Both the position numbers and the translations under genes were made by a program. From assembly GCA_036265915.1 (NCBI GenBank), contig DATAOC010000087.1:1-64000 (forward strand): a stretch of 64,000 nucleotides of DNA. Direction: 5' to 3'. Source of the DNA: AR12 sp036265915. Its GTDB lineage: Bacteria > Methylomirabilota > Methylomirabilia > Rokubacteriales > CSP1-6. The notes beneath the pieces were generated by a model, which was not told where the DNA came from, made no database searches, and saw only the letters and a list, made by a program, of their open reading frames with translations. This document shows positions 15,290-24,271 of the stretch, piece after piece (position 1 is the first letter of the stretch; each line of letters starts with the position of its first letter).

Positions 15290-16396
15290 ATGAAGATCAC
15301 CGACGTCAGCCTCACGCTGTTCGAGTGGCGCGACATTCCGCCGACGACGTACGGGCAGATGAGCCGGGCCGCCGGCACGAGCCAGCTGGGTCTGCTCAGC
15401 ATCGACACCGACCAGGGGCTGCGCGGCCACGCTTTCCTCGGCTCGGCCATGCGCGGCGCGCACCTCGACGGTCAGTCGCTCATCCAGTTTCTCAAGCCCG
15501 TGCTGATGGGCCAGGATCCGCTGGAGCGGGAGCGGCTGTACCAGGAGGCATCGAAGCGCAACCGCAACACGACCATGCGGGCCATCGGGGCCGTCGACAT
15601 CGCGCTGTGGGACCTGGCCGGCAAGGCGACGGGCCAGCCGATTCATCGGCTCCTCGGCACGTACCGTCATCGCATCCACGCCTACGCGAGCTCCTCCGTG
15701 CTGGCTTCGAAGGAGGCGTACGCGGAGGAAGCGCTGCGGTTCAAGGCCGAGGGCTGGACGGCGTACAAGATTCATCCGCCGACGGTGCCCGAGCGCGACA
15801 TCGAGATCTGCCGCGCCGTGCGCCGCGCGGTGGGCGACGGCTTCCGCCTGATGCTCGACTCCACGTGGTCGTATCAGTACCCGGAGGCGCTGCGCGTCGG
15901 CCGGGCCATCGAGGATCTCGACTATCACTGGTACGAGGACCCGCTCGCGGACGACGACCTGTACAACTACGTGAAGCTCAAGCAGCACCTCGACATTCCG
16001 ATCCTGGCCACCGAGTACAGCCCGGGCGGATTCACGGCCTACGCGCCGTGGCTCACCGCGCAGGCCACCGACTACCTGCGCGGCGACGTGGCCGTGAAGG
16101 GCGGCATCACCGCCCTGGTGAAGACCGCCCACCTGGCGGAGGCGTTCCACCTGAACTACGAGGTCCATCACGGCGGCAACTCGCTGAACAACGTGGCGAA
16201 CCTGCACGTGATCATGGCCATCAAGAACACGGAGATGTTCGAGGTGCTGCTGCCGGCCGGGGCGCAGAAGTACGGGCTCGAGCAGGACATCGAGATCGAC
16301 CGCGAGGGCTACGTGCATGCCTTCGACGGGCCCGGCCTCGGCGCCGCCATCGACTTCGCGCTGATCGACCGGCACAAGACCGCCGTGCTGCGCTGA
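15290..16396 (+). CDS. Mandelate racemase / muconate-lactonizing enzyme superfamily protein
   Basis: A 368-residue enolase-superfamily enzyme of the mandelate racemase subgroup. Expected active-site residues are visible: K160-x-H162 on the second strand, metal ligands D190, E216 and E242, and a D266/H293 pair (EVHHGG), the general acid-base dyad of the subgroup. Such enzymes abstract the alpha-proton of a carboxylate to racemise or dehydrate sugar acids, hydroxy acids or amino acid derivatives. It is followed 12 bases later by a peptide-type binding protein and a GGT-fold hydrolase, so the substrate may be an N-acyl or dipeptide-like compound, as for dipeptide epimerases. The specificity is not resolved. 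Confidence 0.88.
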   Translation: MKITDVSLTLFEWRDIPPTTYGQMSRAAGTSQLGLLSIDTDQGLRGHAFLGSAMRGAHLDGQSLIQFLKPVLMGQDPLERERLYQEASKRNRNTTMRAIGAVDIALWDLAGKATGQPIHRLLGTYRHRIHAYASSSVLASKEAYAEEALRFKAEGWTAYKIHPPTVPERDIEICRAVRRAVGDGFRLMLDSTWSYQYPEALRVGRAIEDLDYHWYEDPLADDDLYNYVKLKQHLDIPILATEYSPGGFTAYAPWLTAQATDYLRGDVAVKGGITALVKTAHLAEAFHLNYEVHHGGNSLNNVANLHVIMAIKNTEMFEVLLPAGAQKYGLEQDIEIDREGYVHAFDGPGLGAAIDFALIDRHKTAVLR

Positions 16397-16408
16397 CAGG
16401 AGATCTCG

Positions 16409-17950
16409 ATGACGACGCGCGCGCTCGCCGTGCTGATCGGCCTTGGCCTCGTGCTCGCCGCACGGCCGGCTCTCGCCCAGGACACGCCGCGCATGGGCGG
16501 CGTGCTGAAGGTGGCGTCCATCGGTGAGCCGCCCACGCTCGACATCCCGATGTCGACGGCGACGATCGTGTACGAGATCATGTGGCACGTCAACGAATCG
16601 CTGTTCACCTACGATCGCACCTTCTCGCCGACGCCGCTGCTGGCGGAGTCGGACGTCGTGAGCGACAAAGGCCTGCGCCACACGCTCGCGCTACGGCGCG
16701 GCGTGAAGTTTCACAACGGCAAGGAGATGACGTCCGCCGACGTCGTCCCGTCGCTGAAGCGCTGGGGCCAGCTGGCCTCCGTCGGCAAGGGCCTCTGGAA
16801 GAACGTCGAGGCCATCGAGGCGAAGGATCCCTACACCGTCGTCGTCTCGCTCAAGCAGCCGTCCGCCTCGTTCATCTTCGGGCTGTCCGAGCCGCACGCC
16901 GCCATCTATCCGAAGGAATCCATCGAGGCGGCCGGCGACGGGCCGCTCAAGGAGTTCATCGGCACCGGGCCCTACCGGTTCGTGGAGCACCGTCCGGATC
17001 GCCACGTGAAGCTCGCGCGATTCAAGGACTACGCCGCCCGCGCCGAGCCGGCCAACGGCTTCGGCGGCAAGCGCACCGCGTATCTCGACGAGATTCATTT
17101 CCTCTCGGTGCCGGACACGGCCGTGCGGCTGGCCGGCGTGGAGACCGGCGAGTACCACCACGCGATCTTCATCAAGCAGGACGCGTACGAGCGCACGAAG
17201 ACGCTGCCCGCCCTCGAGCCGCGCATCGTCAAGCCGCGTGGCTGGGCGGTCGCCGTGATGAACCACAAATCCGGGCTCATGAGCGCCAAGCGCCTCCGCC
17301 AGGCGTTCCAGGCCGCGCTCGACATGGAGCCGATCATGGCGGGCGCCATGGGCCACAAGGACTTCTACCGGCTCGATCCCGCGCTGTTCTTCCCCGAGCA
17401 GCCGTGGCACTCCACGGTGAGCGCGAGCCTCTACAACCAGCGCGACCGGGACAAGGCGCGCCGGCTGCTGAAGGAAGCGGGCTATGCGGGCCAGAAGCTT
17501 CGCTGGGCCACGACGAAGGAATACGAGTTCATGTACAAGACCGCGCTGGTGGCCAAGCAGCAGCTGGAGGAGGTCGGCTTCGCCGTCGACCTGCAGGTAC
17601 TGGACTGGGCCGCGCTCAACGCGCGCGCCGAGAAGCCGGAGCAGTGGGACGTGGCCTCCACCGGCTTCGTCTTCTCCGCCGATCCGGCCAGCCACGTGGC
17701 GCTGCGCTGCACGTTCTGGGGCAGCTGGTGCAACGAGGAGAAGGAGCGCCTGCTCGCCGACCTGCGTGCGGAGGGCGATCCGAAGAAGCGCAAGGCGATC
17801 GTCGACCGCCTCCAGGCCGTCTTCTACGAGGACGTCGGCCACGTGAAGCTCGGCGACTACTTCACGCTCGACATGGCGCGCCGGGAGCTTCGCGGCGACT
17901 TCCGCACGGCGCCGCGGCTCTACTTCTGGAACTCGTGGCTGGCGCGCTGA
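16409..17950 (+). CDS. ABC transporter substrate-binding protein, family 5
   Basis: This 513-residue periplasmic binding protein has a Sec signal (MTTRALAVLIGLGLVLAARPALAQ) and a family-5 domain, with the signature LALRRGVKFHNGKEMTSADV near residues 92-112. The ribosome site AGGAGA lies seven bases before the ATG. Peptide, opine and nickel importers use this family. No permease gene follows, so it must share a permease pair with another cassette, possibly the divergent amidase operon. Its 3' end overlaps the start of the GGT-fold gene by 16 bases. Confidence 0.9.
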   Translation: MTTRALAVLIGLGLVLAARPALAQDTPRMGGVLKVASIGEPPTLDIPMSTATIVYEIMWHVNESLFTYDRTFSPTPLLAESDVVSDKGLRHTLALRRGVKFHNGKEMTSADVVPSLKRWGQLASVGKGLWKNVEAIEAKDPYTVVVSLKQPSASFIFGLSEPHAAIYPKESIEAAGDGPLKEFIGTGPYRFVEHRPDRHVKLARFKDYAARAEPANGFGGKRTAYLDEIHFLSVPDTAVRLAGVETGEYHHAIFIKQDAYERTKTLPALEPRIVKPRGWAVAVMNHKSGLMSAKRLRQAFQAALDMEPIMAGAMGHKDFYRLDPALFFPEQPWHSTVSASLYNQRDRDKARRLLKEAGYAGQKLRWATTKEYEFMYKTALVAKQQLEEVGFAVDLQVLDWAALNARAEKPEQWDVASTGFVFSADPASHVALRCTFWGSWCNEEKERLLADLRAEGDPKKRKAIVDRLQAVFYEDVGHVKLGDYFTLDMARRELRGDFRTAPRLYFWNSWLAR

Positions 17951-19641
17951 CGCCGCGCGACTGGCGCGCCGTCGCCGGCACGCCGTTCGAGGTGCAGAAG
18001 CGCGCGGTGACGGCCGCGCGCGGCATGGTCGTCACCAACCATCCGCTCGCGTCGGCGGCCGGGGTCGAGATGCTCGCCGGCGGCGGGAACGCGATCGATG
18101 CCGCGGTGGCCGCGCTGTTCGCGCTCTCGGTGGTCGAGCCGATGATGGTCGGCATCTTCGGCGCCGGGCACGCGCAGCTCCGGCTCGCCGACGGCCGCCA
18201 CCTCGTGATCGACGGCTACACGACCGCGCCGGCCGCCGCGCGGGCGGACATGTACCGCCCCGTATCCGACCGCTGGCCCGACTACATGGACACGCACGGC
18301 CGCGAGAACACGGTGGGCGTCCGCGCCGTCGGCGTGCCCGGGACCCTCGCCGCGTGGTGCGAGATGCTCGCGCGCTTCGGCACCATGCCGCTGCCGGCGG
18401 CCATGGCGCCCGCCATCCGCCATGCGGAGACCGGCTTCCAGGTCACGGGCTACCTCGCCGAGTGCATCGAGGAAGCGGCCTCGGACCTCGCGGCCGATCC
18501 GGAGAGCGCGCGAGTGTTCCTGCCCGGCGGCCGCGCGCTGCGCAAGGGCGACCGGCTGGTCCGCGGCGACTACGCGCGCACGCTTCGCACGATTGCCGAC
18601 GACGGCCCGGCCGCGCTCTACGGCGGCGCGCTCGGACGGCGCATCGTCGAGCACATCGCGCGGGGCGGCGGCTACGTCGCCGTGGACGACCTGACGCGGT
18701 ATCGAACCATCCAGCGCGCGCCGGTGGTCGGACGCTATCGCGGCCTCGACGTGGCCGGCTGTCCGCCGCCCACGGGCGGCGGCGTGCACCTGATCCAGAT
18801 GCTCAAGCTCCTGGAGGCCTACGACGTCCGCCGGCTCGGCTTCGGCACCGCGGACAGCATCCATCTGCTGGCCGAGGCGATGAAGATCGCGTTCGCCGAC
18901 CGCGCGGCCGCCACCGGCGATCCCGACTTCGTCGCGGTGCCGGTGGATCGCCTCCTCGCCGCGTCGTACGCGGCGTCCCGGCGGGGCGAGATCGATCCCG
19001 GCAAGGCGCGCGAGTTCGGCGCCGGCGTCCCGGTCGCGGGCTCGCCGCACACGACGCACGTCAGCGTCGCCGACGCCGACGGCAACGTGATCGCCGCCAC
19101 GCAGACGATCCACGCGCTCTTCGGCGCGCGGACGATGGCGCCCCTGACCGGCGTGCTGCTCAACAACACGATGCAGATCTTCGACCCGCATCCCGGCCAC
19201 GCGCTGTCGATTGCACCCGGCAAGCGCATGACGAGCTCGATGGCGCCGACCATCGTGTTCGACGACGGCCGCCCCATCCTGGCCCTCGGCCTGCCGGGCG
19301 GAGTGCGCATCTTCACCTCCGTGCTCCAGGCCCTCGTGAACCTCATCGACCACGGCATGACGCTGCAGGAAGCGGTCGAGGCGCCCCGCGTGTGGACGCA
19401 GGGCCAGGAGCTGGAAGTCGAGGACGCCGTGCCGGAGACCGTCCGCGCCGCGCTCGCCGCGCGCGGCCACCGGGTGGTACCGGTGCCACACGTCGCGGGC
19501 GGGATGGCGGCGATCGCACTCGCGGCCGACGGCATGCTCACCGGCGCCGCCTGCTGGCGCGCCGACGGCACGCCGGTCGGCCTGGGCGGCGGCTACGCGC
19601 GGGCCGGCATCCGCTTCTGGCCCAACGCCCGCCGCATCTAG
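17935..19641 (+). CDS. Gamma-glutamyltransferase-fold Ntn-hydrolase, atypical substrate site
   Basis: This 568-residue protein is a GGT-family proenzyme that self-cleaves before the catalytic Thr, T373, in the motif TTHVSV. The oxyanion and small-subunit motifs SSMAPTIV and LPGGVRIFTSVLQ are present. The substrate-anchoring residues differ. The Arg of the usual DFRETAP motif is replaced (DGYTTAP), and the Asp of the usual NNxMDDF is absent (NNTMQIF). The enzyme therefore may not act on gamma-glutamyl groups. No export signal is evident. The GTG at 17935 overlaps the preceding gene; an internal ATG at MVVTNHP (residue 31) is too late for the fold. It converges with the phosphotransferase gene with a 4-bp overlap. 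Confidence 0.85.
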   Translation: MAGALTPRDWRAVAGTPFEVQKRAVTAARGMVVTNHPLASAAGVEMLAGGGNAIDAAVAALFALSVVEPMMVGIFGAGHAQLRLADGRHLVIDGYTTAPAAARADMYRPVSDRWPDYMDTHGRENTVGVRAVGVPGTLAAWCEMLARFGTMPLPAAMAPAIRHAETGFQVTGYLAECIEEAASDLAADPESARVFLPGGRALRKGDRLVRGDYARTLRTIADDGPAALYGGALGRRIVEHIARGGGYVAVDDLTRYRTIQRAPVVGRYRGLDVAGCPPPTGGGVHLIQMLKLLEAYDVRRLGFGTADSIHLLAEAMKIAFADRAAATGDPDFVAVPVDRLLAASYAASRRGEIDPGKAREFGAGVPVAGSPHTTHVSVADADGNVIAATQTIHALFGARTMAPLTGVLLNNTMQIFDPHPGHALSIAPGKRMTSSMAPTIVFDDGRPILALGLPGGVRIFTSVLQALVNLIDHGMTLQEAVEAPRVWTQGQELEVEDAVPETVRAALAARGHRVVPVPHVAGGMAAIALAADGMLTGAACWRADGTPVGLGGGYARAGIRFWPNARRI

Positions 19642-20645
19642 ACGCGGCGAGCGCCGCTCATTCCGGGCTCGCTGGGCAGCGCCGCGTCGGTGCCGGTGAC
19701 CCGGCGGACACGGTCGAGCAGCCGCTGCGCGTACGGTGAGGCATCGAGCGCGGTCGGCGCCCCGGTGAAGCCGCGCCGGTGCTCGCCGGCGCGCACGAGC
19801 GCCCGCAGCGCGGCCGCGGCCTCGTAGTACGCCAGGCGCGCGTCGTCGACCGCCCGCTGGCGCCGATACCGCGCGAGGTAGCTCCGCGCAACGAGCGGCT
19901 GGAACAGTCGCGCCACCACGCGCAGCGGCGGTGGGACCGACGTCAGCCCGGCCGGCACGAACCGCAGAATGTCGAGCGTCGACGCGACATCGAACGCCGG
20001 ATCGGCGATGAGCGCGTTGGGCCAGTCCAGCACGGCGGTCACGGTGCCGCGCTCGACGAGGACGTTCTGCGGGTGAAAGTCGCCGTGACAGATCGCGAGC
20101 CGACCGTCCCTCGGTCGATGCGCGCGAAGCCACGCGAGCACGGGCGCGAGGCCGTCCAGCGCCGCGCGCTCGATGCGTGCGGCCAGCGTGTCGAGATAGC
20201 CATCGAGCGCGAATGCCGGGCCGAGGACACGGGCAAGGGGCGCCGCGTCCAGCGCGTGCAGGCGAACCTGGACATCGGCGAGCACGCGCCCCATGCCGAG
20301 GCTGTGCGTTGCGACGAGCGGGCGCCCCGGCCGGCGCTGCATGAGCAGGAACGGCGCGCCGAGGATCGCGGGATCGGTGGACGCGAGCAGCACGCGCGGC
20401 GCGGGATAGCCGAGATCGGCGACCGCGTTCTGCGTCGCCTGCTCGCGCAGGACCCGCGCCGGCTCGTGGTGCGGGCGCAGCAGACGCAGCACGAGCGCGC
20501 CGGAGAAGGCCTCCGGTGCGCCACGGAGGCGCACGGCGTAGATCGTCGTGTCGAAACCGCCGCTGATCTCGACCGGTGCCTCGGCCAGGGCGAGGTCGGG
20601 ACACGCCAGCGCGCCGCGAAGATACGCGACGAGCCCGTCCGTCAC
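19638..20645 (-). CDS. Aminoglycoside-phosphotransferase-like kinase (APH family)
   Basis: A 335-residue protein of the APH/choline-kinase fold. The catalytic loop CHGDFHPQNVLV (Brenner-type HxD with the following Asn) and the metal-binding segment VLDWPNALIADPAFDVAS are clear. Chromosomal members phosphorylate small metabolites or resemble the acyl-CoA dehydrogenase-associated ACAD10 type; antibiotic resistance is not implied. The GTG at 20645 overlaps the stop of the CMD-family gene (GTGA), so the pair is translationally coupled and may act on one pathway. Its own substrate is unknown. Confidence 0.82.
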   Translation of the reverse strand: MTDGLVAYLRGALACPDLALAEAPVEISGGFDTTIYAVRLRGAPEAFSGALVLRLLRPHHEPARVLREQATQNAVADLGYPAPRVLLASTDPAILGAPFLLMQRRPGRPLVATHSLGMGRVLADVQVRLHALDAAPLARVLGPAFALDGYLDTLAARIERAALDGLAPVLAWLRAHRPRDGRLAICHGDFHPQNVLVERGTVTAVLDWPNALIADPAFDVASTLDILRFVPAGLTSVPPPLRVVARLFQPLVARSYLARYRRQRAVDDARLAYYEAAAALRALVRAGEHRRGFTGAPTALDASPYAQRLLDRVRRVTGTDAALPSEPGMSGARRV

Positions 20646-20971
20646 TTCACCTCGTCGAACACCTTCTTGGCGATGCGGCCCGCGGTCATCGACGCCGGCC
20701 AGCCGGCGTAGAACGCGAGGTGCGTGATCAACTCGCCGATCTCCTCGCGCGTCACGCCGTTGGCCAGCGCGCGCTCGAGGTGACCGGTGAGCTGATCGCC
20801 GCGATACATCGCGACGAGCGCGGCGACGGTGATGAGGCTTCGATCCCGCTTGGACAGCCCCGGCCGCTCCCAGATGTCGCCGTACACGACGGACTCCGTC
20901 AGCTCGATGAGCCGCGGGGCCACTTGCCGGACCTCGCTGCGCGCCGTGGATGCGGTCTTCGGGATGCTCAT
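20642..20971 (-). CDS. Carboxymuconolactone decarboxylase (CMD) family protein
   Basis: A 109-residue single-domain CMD-family protein. It shows the family helix pattern with GLSKRDRSLITVAALVAMYRGDQLTGHLERAL and GVTREEIGELITHLAFYAGWP. No CxxC pair is present, so an AhpD-type peroxidase is unlikely and a decarboxylase or binding role is favoured. The start ATG at 20971 is preceded by AAAGGAG. It is divergent from the lactonase-like gene at 21025 and coupled to the kinase gene downstream. Confidence 0.88.
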   Translation of the reverse strand: MSIPKTASTARSEVRQVAPRLIELTESVVYGDIWERPGLSKRDRSLITVAALVAMYRGDQLTGHLERALANGVTREEIGELITHLAFYAGWPASMTAGRIAKKVFDEVK

Positions 20972-20996
20972 GAACGGCTCCTTTCGGGTTGTGCGG

Positions 20997-21002
20997 TACA
21001 CT
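20997..21002 (+). promoter_or_regulatory. Candidate -10 element (TACACT) before the lactonase-like gene
   Basis: TACACT followed by CCCGCCAC lies 22 bases before the ATG at 21025. It matches a -10 element seen before at least four other genes in this window (TAYACTC followed by G/C-rich bases). No good -35 box is visible, so the assignment rests on the recurrence. Confidence 0.35.
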
Positions 21003-21024
21003 CCCGCCACAGCGAGGTGACCCC

Positions 21025-21780
21025 ATGTACGAAGTCTACGCACTGAAGTACGGCGAGCGGGACACGACGAAGTGCCAGTTCTTCTATCGCGAGTCCTCCC
21101 ACGACACGCTGACGCTCCACTACTTCGTGTGGCTGATCCTCGGCGGCCCGCACCCGATCCTGGTGGACACCGGATTCCTCGAGGACGACGCGCGCGCCCG
21201 GCAGATCCGCAACTACGTGAGCCCGGCCGCCGTCGTCGAGCGCGCGGGCGTCAAGCCGGCCGACATCCCGACCGCGCTCATCACCCACCTGCACTACGAC
21301 CACTGGGCCGGCCACAGCCTGTTTCCGAAGGCCGAGTACTGGATCCAGCAGGACGAGGTCGCCTTCTGGACGGGTCCGTTCGGCAGCACCCCCGCCTTCC
21401 GCGGCTCGGCCAACGTCGACGCGCTCGCGCGGCTCACCACGCTGAACTACGGTCAGCGCGTCAAGATCATCCACGGCGACCGCGACGTGCTGCCCGGCAT
21501 CCGCGTGCATCGCGTGGGCGGCCACACGGCCGGGCTGCAGATCGTTAGCGTGCAGACCGCGCGCGGACCCGTCGTGCTGACCTCCGACGCCGCGCATTTC
21601 TATCACAACGTCGAGACGCGGCAGCCGGTGCAGATCATCACCAGCCTGCCGGAGATGCTCACCGCGTTCGAGACCATCCACGAGCTGGCCGGCAAGGAGA
21701 AGCTGATCGTGGCCGGCCACGATCCTCAGGTGAGCGAGCGCTTCAAGGAAGTCGACAAGGGGATCGTGAAGATCGCGTGA
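21025..21780 (+). CDS. Metallo-beta-lactamase-fold lactonase-like hydrolase
   Basis: A 251-residue protein of the N-acyl homoserine lactonase (AttM/AiiA) branch of the metallo-beta-lactamase fold. The metal motif HLHYDH occupies H88-H93, with further ligands in VGGHTAGLQ, the Asp in TSDAAHF and the His in VAGHDP. There is no signal peptide. Family members open lactone rings, including quorum signals, but many act on unrelated lactones or esters. The ATG at 21025 starts the conserved MYEVYALKYG. A perfect palindrome at the 3' end separates it from the convergent NIPSNAP gene. Confidence 0.87.
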   Translation: MYEVYALKYGERDTTKCQFFYRESSHDTLTLHYFVWLILGGPHPILVDTGFLEDDARARQIRNYVSPAAVVERAGVKPADIPTALITHLHYDHWAGHSLFPKAEYWIQQDEVAFWTGPFGSTPAFRGSANVDALARLTTLNYGQRVKIIHGDRDVLPGIRVHRVGGHTAGLQIVSVQTARGPVVLTSDAAHFYHNVETRQPVQIITSLPEMLTAFETIHELAGKEKLIVAGHDPQVSERFKEVDKGIVKIA

Positions 21781-21801
21781 TCGGCGCGCGCGCGCCGATC
21801 A
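21778..21801. terminator. Perfect 24-bp palindrome between convergent genes
   Basis: The stop codon TGA is the first part of a 12+12 perfect palindrome (arm TGATCGGCGCGC). The position between two convergent genes suggests a bidirectional terminator, but there is no T-tract on either side and no loop, so it could form a cruciform or serve as a protein site instead. Confidence 0.5.
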
Positions 21802-21813
21802 CGCATTCCCCGG

Positions 21814-22431
21814 CTACTGGAGCGGCGAGAAGGCCGACGGCAGCATGATCTTGTTCTTCATCTCGATCAGGCGGTCTCCGCCGCCCGGCGGCGGCCACAC
21901 GCCGCGCTTGCGTGCGTCTTCGCGGATCTGGCCGCGCTGGTCGAGACTCGAGTACGCCCAGATGTGCACGAACGCGTTGGCCTTGCCGAACTCCACGCCG
22001 CCCGCCAGCACGCACGGCGAGATCTTGATGCGCTCCGGCAGCGCCGCTTCCCAGCTCTTGCTCAGCTCGGGCAGCTTGCCGGCCTTCAGCGTGTAGTAGC
22101 GCAGCTCGAAGATCGGGCCCATCTTCCCGGGCTGCGGCGTCGGAACGAACCCGAACGGCACCACGATCTCGGAGCTCATCTTGCGGATGAACTCCTGGAT
22201 CTTCGGGGGCCAGTTCGCGTCCTTGGCCGCCTCGGCGCGGATGCGCGCGCGCTCGGCGAGGTCGCTGTAGCGCCAGATGTGGATGATCTCGTTCAGCGGC
22301 CCGATCTCGGTATGGAAGAACCCCGTCAGCTCGGAGTACTTCTTCCGGTACTGATAGGCCTCGCCGTACCGCTTCTCGACCTCGGCCTGACTGCCCGGCG
22401 CGATCTGGTACGTCCGGATCTCGTAAATCAT
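21814..22431 (-). CDS. NIPSNAP family protein, two domains
   Basis: This 205-residue cytoplasmic protein contains two NIPSNAP (dimeric ferredoxin-like) domains: residues 1-100, beginning MIYEIRTYQIAPGS, and about 107-205, beginning FELRYYTLKAGK. The repeated element IIHIWRYSDLAERARIR / FVHIWAYSSLDQRGQIR shows the internal duplication. Bacterial NIPSNAP proteins have no settled role; many sit near catabolic enzymes. A strong ribosome site (AAAGGAG) precedes the ATG. The gene stands alone between leuA and the lactonase-like gene. Confidence 0.9.
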   Translation of the reverse strand: MIYEIRTYQIAPGSQAEVEKRYGEAYQYRKKYSELTGFFHTEIGPLNEIIHIWRYSDLAERARIRAEAAKDANWPPKIQEFIRKMSSEIVVPFGFVPTPQPGKMGPIFELRYYTLKAGKLPELSKSWEAALPERIKISPCVLAGGVEFGKANAFVHIWAYSSLDQRGQIREDARKRGVWPPPGGGDRLIEMKNKIMLPSAFSPLQ

Positions 22432-22527
22432 CGCGGCTCCTTTCGCTGAGGGGCGGCGGCCGCCGAGCTCACCGCTCGCCGCCGCCGCCCATGCGCCGCG
22501 ATGGTACGCGAACGCCGCCGGCTCCGC

Positions 22528-22554
22528 AAAAGCGTCACGCGTCGGACGCGACGC
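22528..22554 (-). terminator. Rho-independent terminator after leuA
   Basis: On the minus strand an imperfect hairpin with arms GCGTC/GACGC and an inner GCG/CGC (22532-22554) is followed by TTTT (22528-22531). It lies 15-40 bases beyond the leuA stop. The rest of the 138-bp gap up to the NIPSNAP start is GC-rich with no other signal that I can see. Confidence 0.5.
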
Positions 22555-22569
22555 CCGGCGCCGCGCGCC

Positions 22570-24243
22570 CTACCGCTTCCGCCGCGCCAGCGCGGACAGC
22601 ACCGCGCGCAGCGACGCGGTGACGATGTTCGAGTGCACACCGACGCCCCAGCGCGGCGTTCCCTCGCCGTCGATCGTCTCCACGTAGGCGACGGCGCCCG
22701 CATCCGCCCCCTGGCCGAGCGCGTGCTCGGCATAGTCGACCACGTCGATCTCGACGCCCAGATCCCGGCGCAGCCCGTCCACGAATGCGGCGATCGGGCC
22801 GTTGCCCTTGCCGCTCACCGTGTGCGTCTTGCCGCCCACGCTCAGCTTCGCGGTGATGCGGCTCGTGCCGTTGTCCGAGACCTCCTCGTGGCTGTCCAGC
22901 TGCCAGCCGCCGCGCAGGTACTGCTTGTCGAACGCTTCCCACATGTCCTTGGGGCTGATCTCGGTGCCGCTGTCCTCCGTGATGGTCTGGATCGTCTTCG
23001 AGAACTCGATCTGCAGCCGGCGCGGGAGGTCGAAGCCGTGCTCGGCCTTCATGATGTACGCGACGCCGCCCTTGCCCGACTGGCTGTTCACGCGGATGAC
23101 CGCCTCGTAGCTGCGGCCCACGTGCTTGGGATCGATCGGCAGGTACGGCACCTCCCAGACCTGGTAGTCCCTCGGCAGCGCCTCCATGCCCTTCTTGATC
23201 GCGTCCTGATGCGAGCCCGAGAAGGCCGTGTACACGAGGTCGCCGACGTAGGGATGGCGCGGGTGCACGGGCAGGCGGTTGCAGTGCTCGGCGATCCGGC
23301 GCAGCCCGTCGATGTCCGTGATGTCGAGCTTCGGATCGACGCCCTGCGCGAAGAGGTTCATGGCCAGGGTCACCACGTCGACGTTGCCGGTGCGCTCGCC
23401 GTTGCCGAAGAGCGTGCCCTCGACGCGGTCGGCGCCGGCCAGCACCCCGAGCTCGGTGGCGGCCACCGCGCAGCCCCGATCGTTGTGCGGATGCAGCGAG
23501 AGCACCACGCGATCGCGCCGCGAGACGTGCCGCAGGAACCATTCGATGGTATCCGCGTAGAGGTTCGGGGAGTACATCTCGACGGTGGCCGGGAGGTTCA
23601 GGATGATCTTGCGGTCGGTCGTGGGCTCGATCACGTCCATGACGGCCTCGCAGATCTCCACCGCGAAGTCGACCTCCGTGCCCGTGTAGCTCTCCGGCGA
23701 GTACTCGTAGAAGACATCGGTCTCGGGCAGCGTCGCCTCGAGCTTCTTGCAGAGGCGGGCGGCGTTCACCGCGATGTCGACGATGCCCGGCCGGTCGAGG
23801 CCGAACACCACGCGACGCTGCAGGATGGACGTCGAGTTGTAGAAGTGCACGATGGCGCGCCGCGCCCCGCGCAGGCACTCGTACGTCCGCTCGATCAGCT
23901 CCGGCCGGCATTGCGTGAGGACCTGGATGGTGACGTCCTCGGGGACGAGGTCTTCGTCGATGAGCAGACGCACGAAGTCGAAGTCCGGCTGCGAGGCCGA
24001 CGGAAAGCCGACCTCGATCTCCTTGAAGCCCATGCGGACCAGCGCCTCGAACATGCGGCGCTTGCGCTCGGGATCCATGGGATCGATCAGGGCCTGGTTG
24101 CCGTCGCGCAGGTCCACCGAGCACCACCGCGGCACCTTGGTCAGCTTCTTGTCCGGCCACGTCCGGTCGTGCAGCTCCACCGGGACGAACGGACGATACT
24201 TGTCGAACGGCATGCGCTTCGGTGTCACGGGCGGTGGCGTCAT
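22570..24243 (-). CDS. leuA: 2-isopropylmalate synthase, long form
   Basis: A 557-residue LeuA of the long (Corynebacterium/type 2) form. It condenses acetyl-CoA and 2-oxoisovalerate in the first committed step of leucine synthesis. The TIM-barrel N-terminal domain starts with WCSVDLRDGNQALIDPM (metal-binding Asp) and includes HPHNDRG, whose His residues bind the metal. The C-terminal regulatory domain (about 430-557) should bind leucine for feedback inhibition. The start ATG at 24243 has AGAGGAG upstream. Transcription is probably controlled by the leucine-codon leader peptide and terminator at 24272-24379. No other leu genes are adjacent, so this is a monocistronic leuA. Confidence 0.95.
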   Translation of the reverse strand: MTPPPVTPKRMPFDKYRPFVPVELHDRTWPDKKLTKVPRWCSVDLRDGNQALIDPMDPERKRRMFEALVRMGFKEIEVGFPSASQPDFDFVRLLIDEDLVPEDVTIQVLTQCRPELIERTYECLRGARRAIVHFYNSTSILQRRVVFGLDRPGIVDIAVNAARLCKKLEATLPETDVFYEYSPESYTGTEVDFAVEICEAVMDVIEPTTDRKIILNLPATVEMYSPNLYADTIEWFLRHVSRRDRVVLSLHPHNDRGCAVAATELGVLAGADRVEGTLFGNGERTGNVDVVTLAMNLFAQGVDPKLDITDIDGLRRIAEHCNRLPVHPRHPYVGDLVYTAFSGSHQDAIKKGMEALPRDYQVWEVPYLPIDPKHVGRSYEAVIRVNSQSGKGGVAYIMKAEHGFDLPRRLQIEFSKTIQTITEDSGTEISPKDMWEAFDKQYLRGGWQLDSHEEVSDNGTSRITAKLSVGGKTHTVSGKGNGPIAAFVDGLRRDLGVEIDVVDYAEHALGQGADAGAVAYVETIDGEGTPRWGVGVHSNIVTASLRAVLSALARRKR

Positions 24244-24271
24244 CTCCTGGCTCCTCTTGGCTTCCTGTCCC

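Noticed and set aside
19638..20645. Antibiotic resistance phosphotransferase
   Set aside because: The APH fold is common in metabolic kinases; the gene is coupled to a CMD-family gene and shows no resistance-island context.
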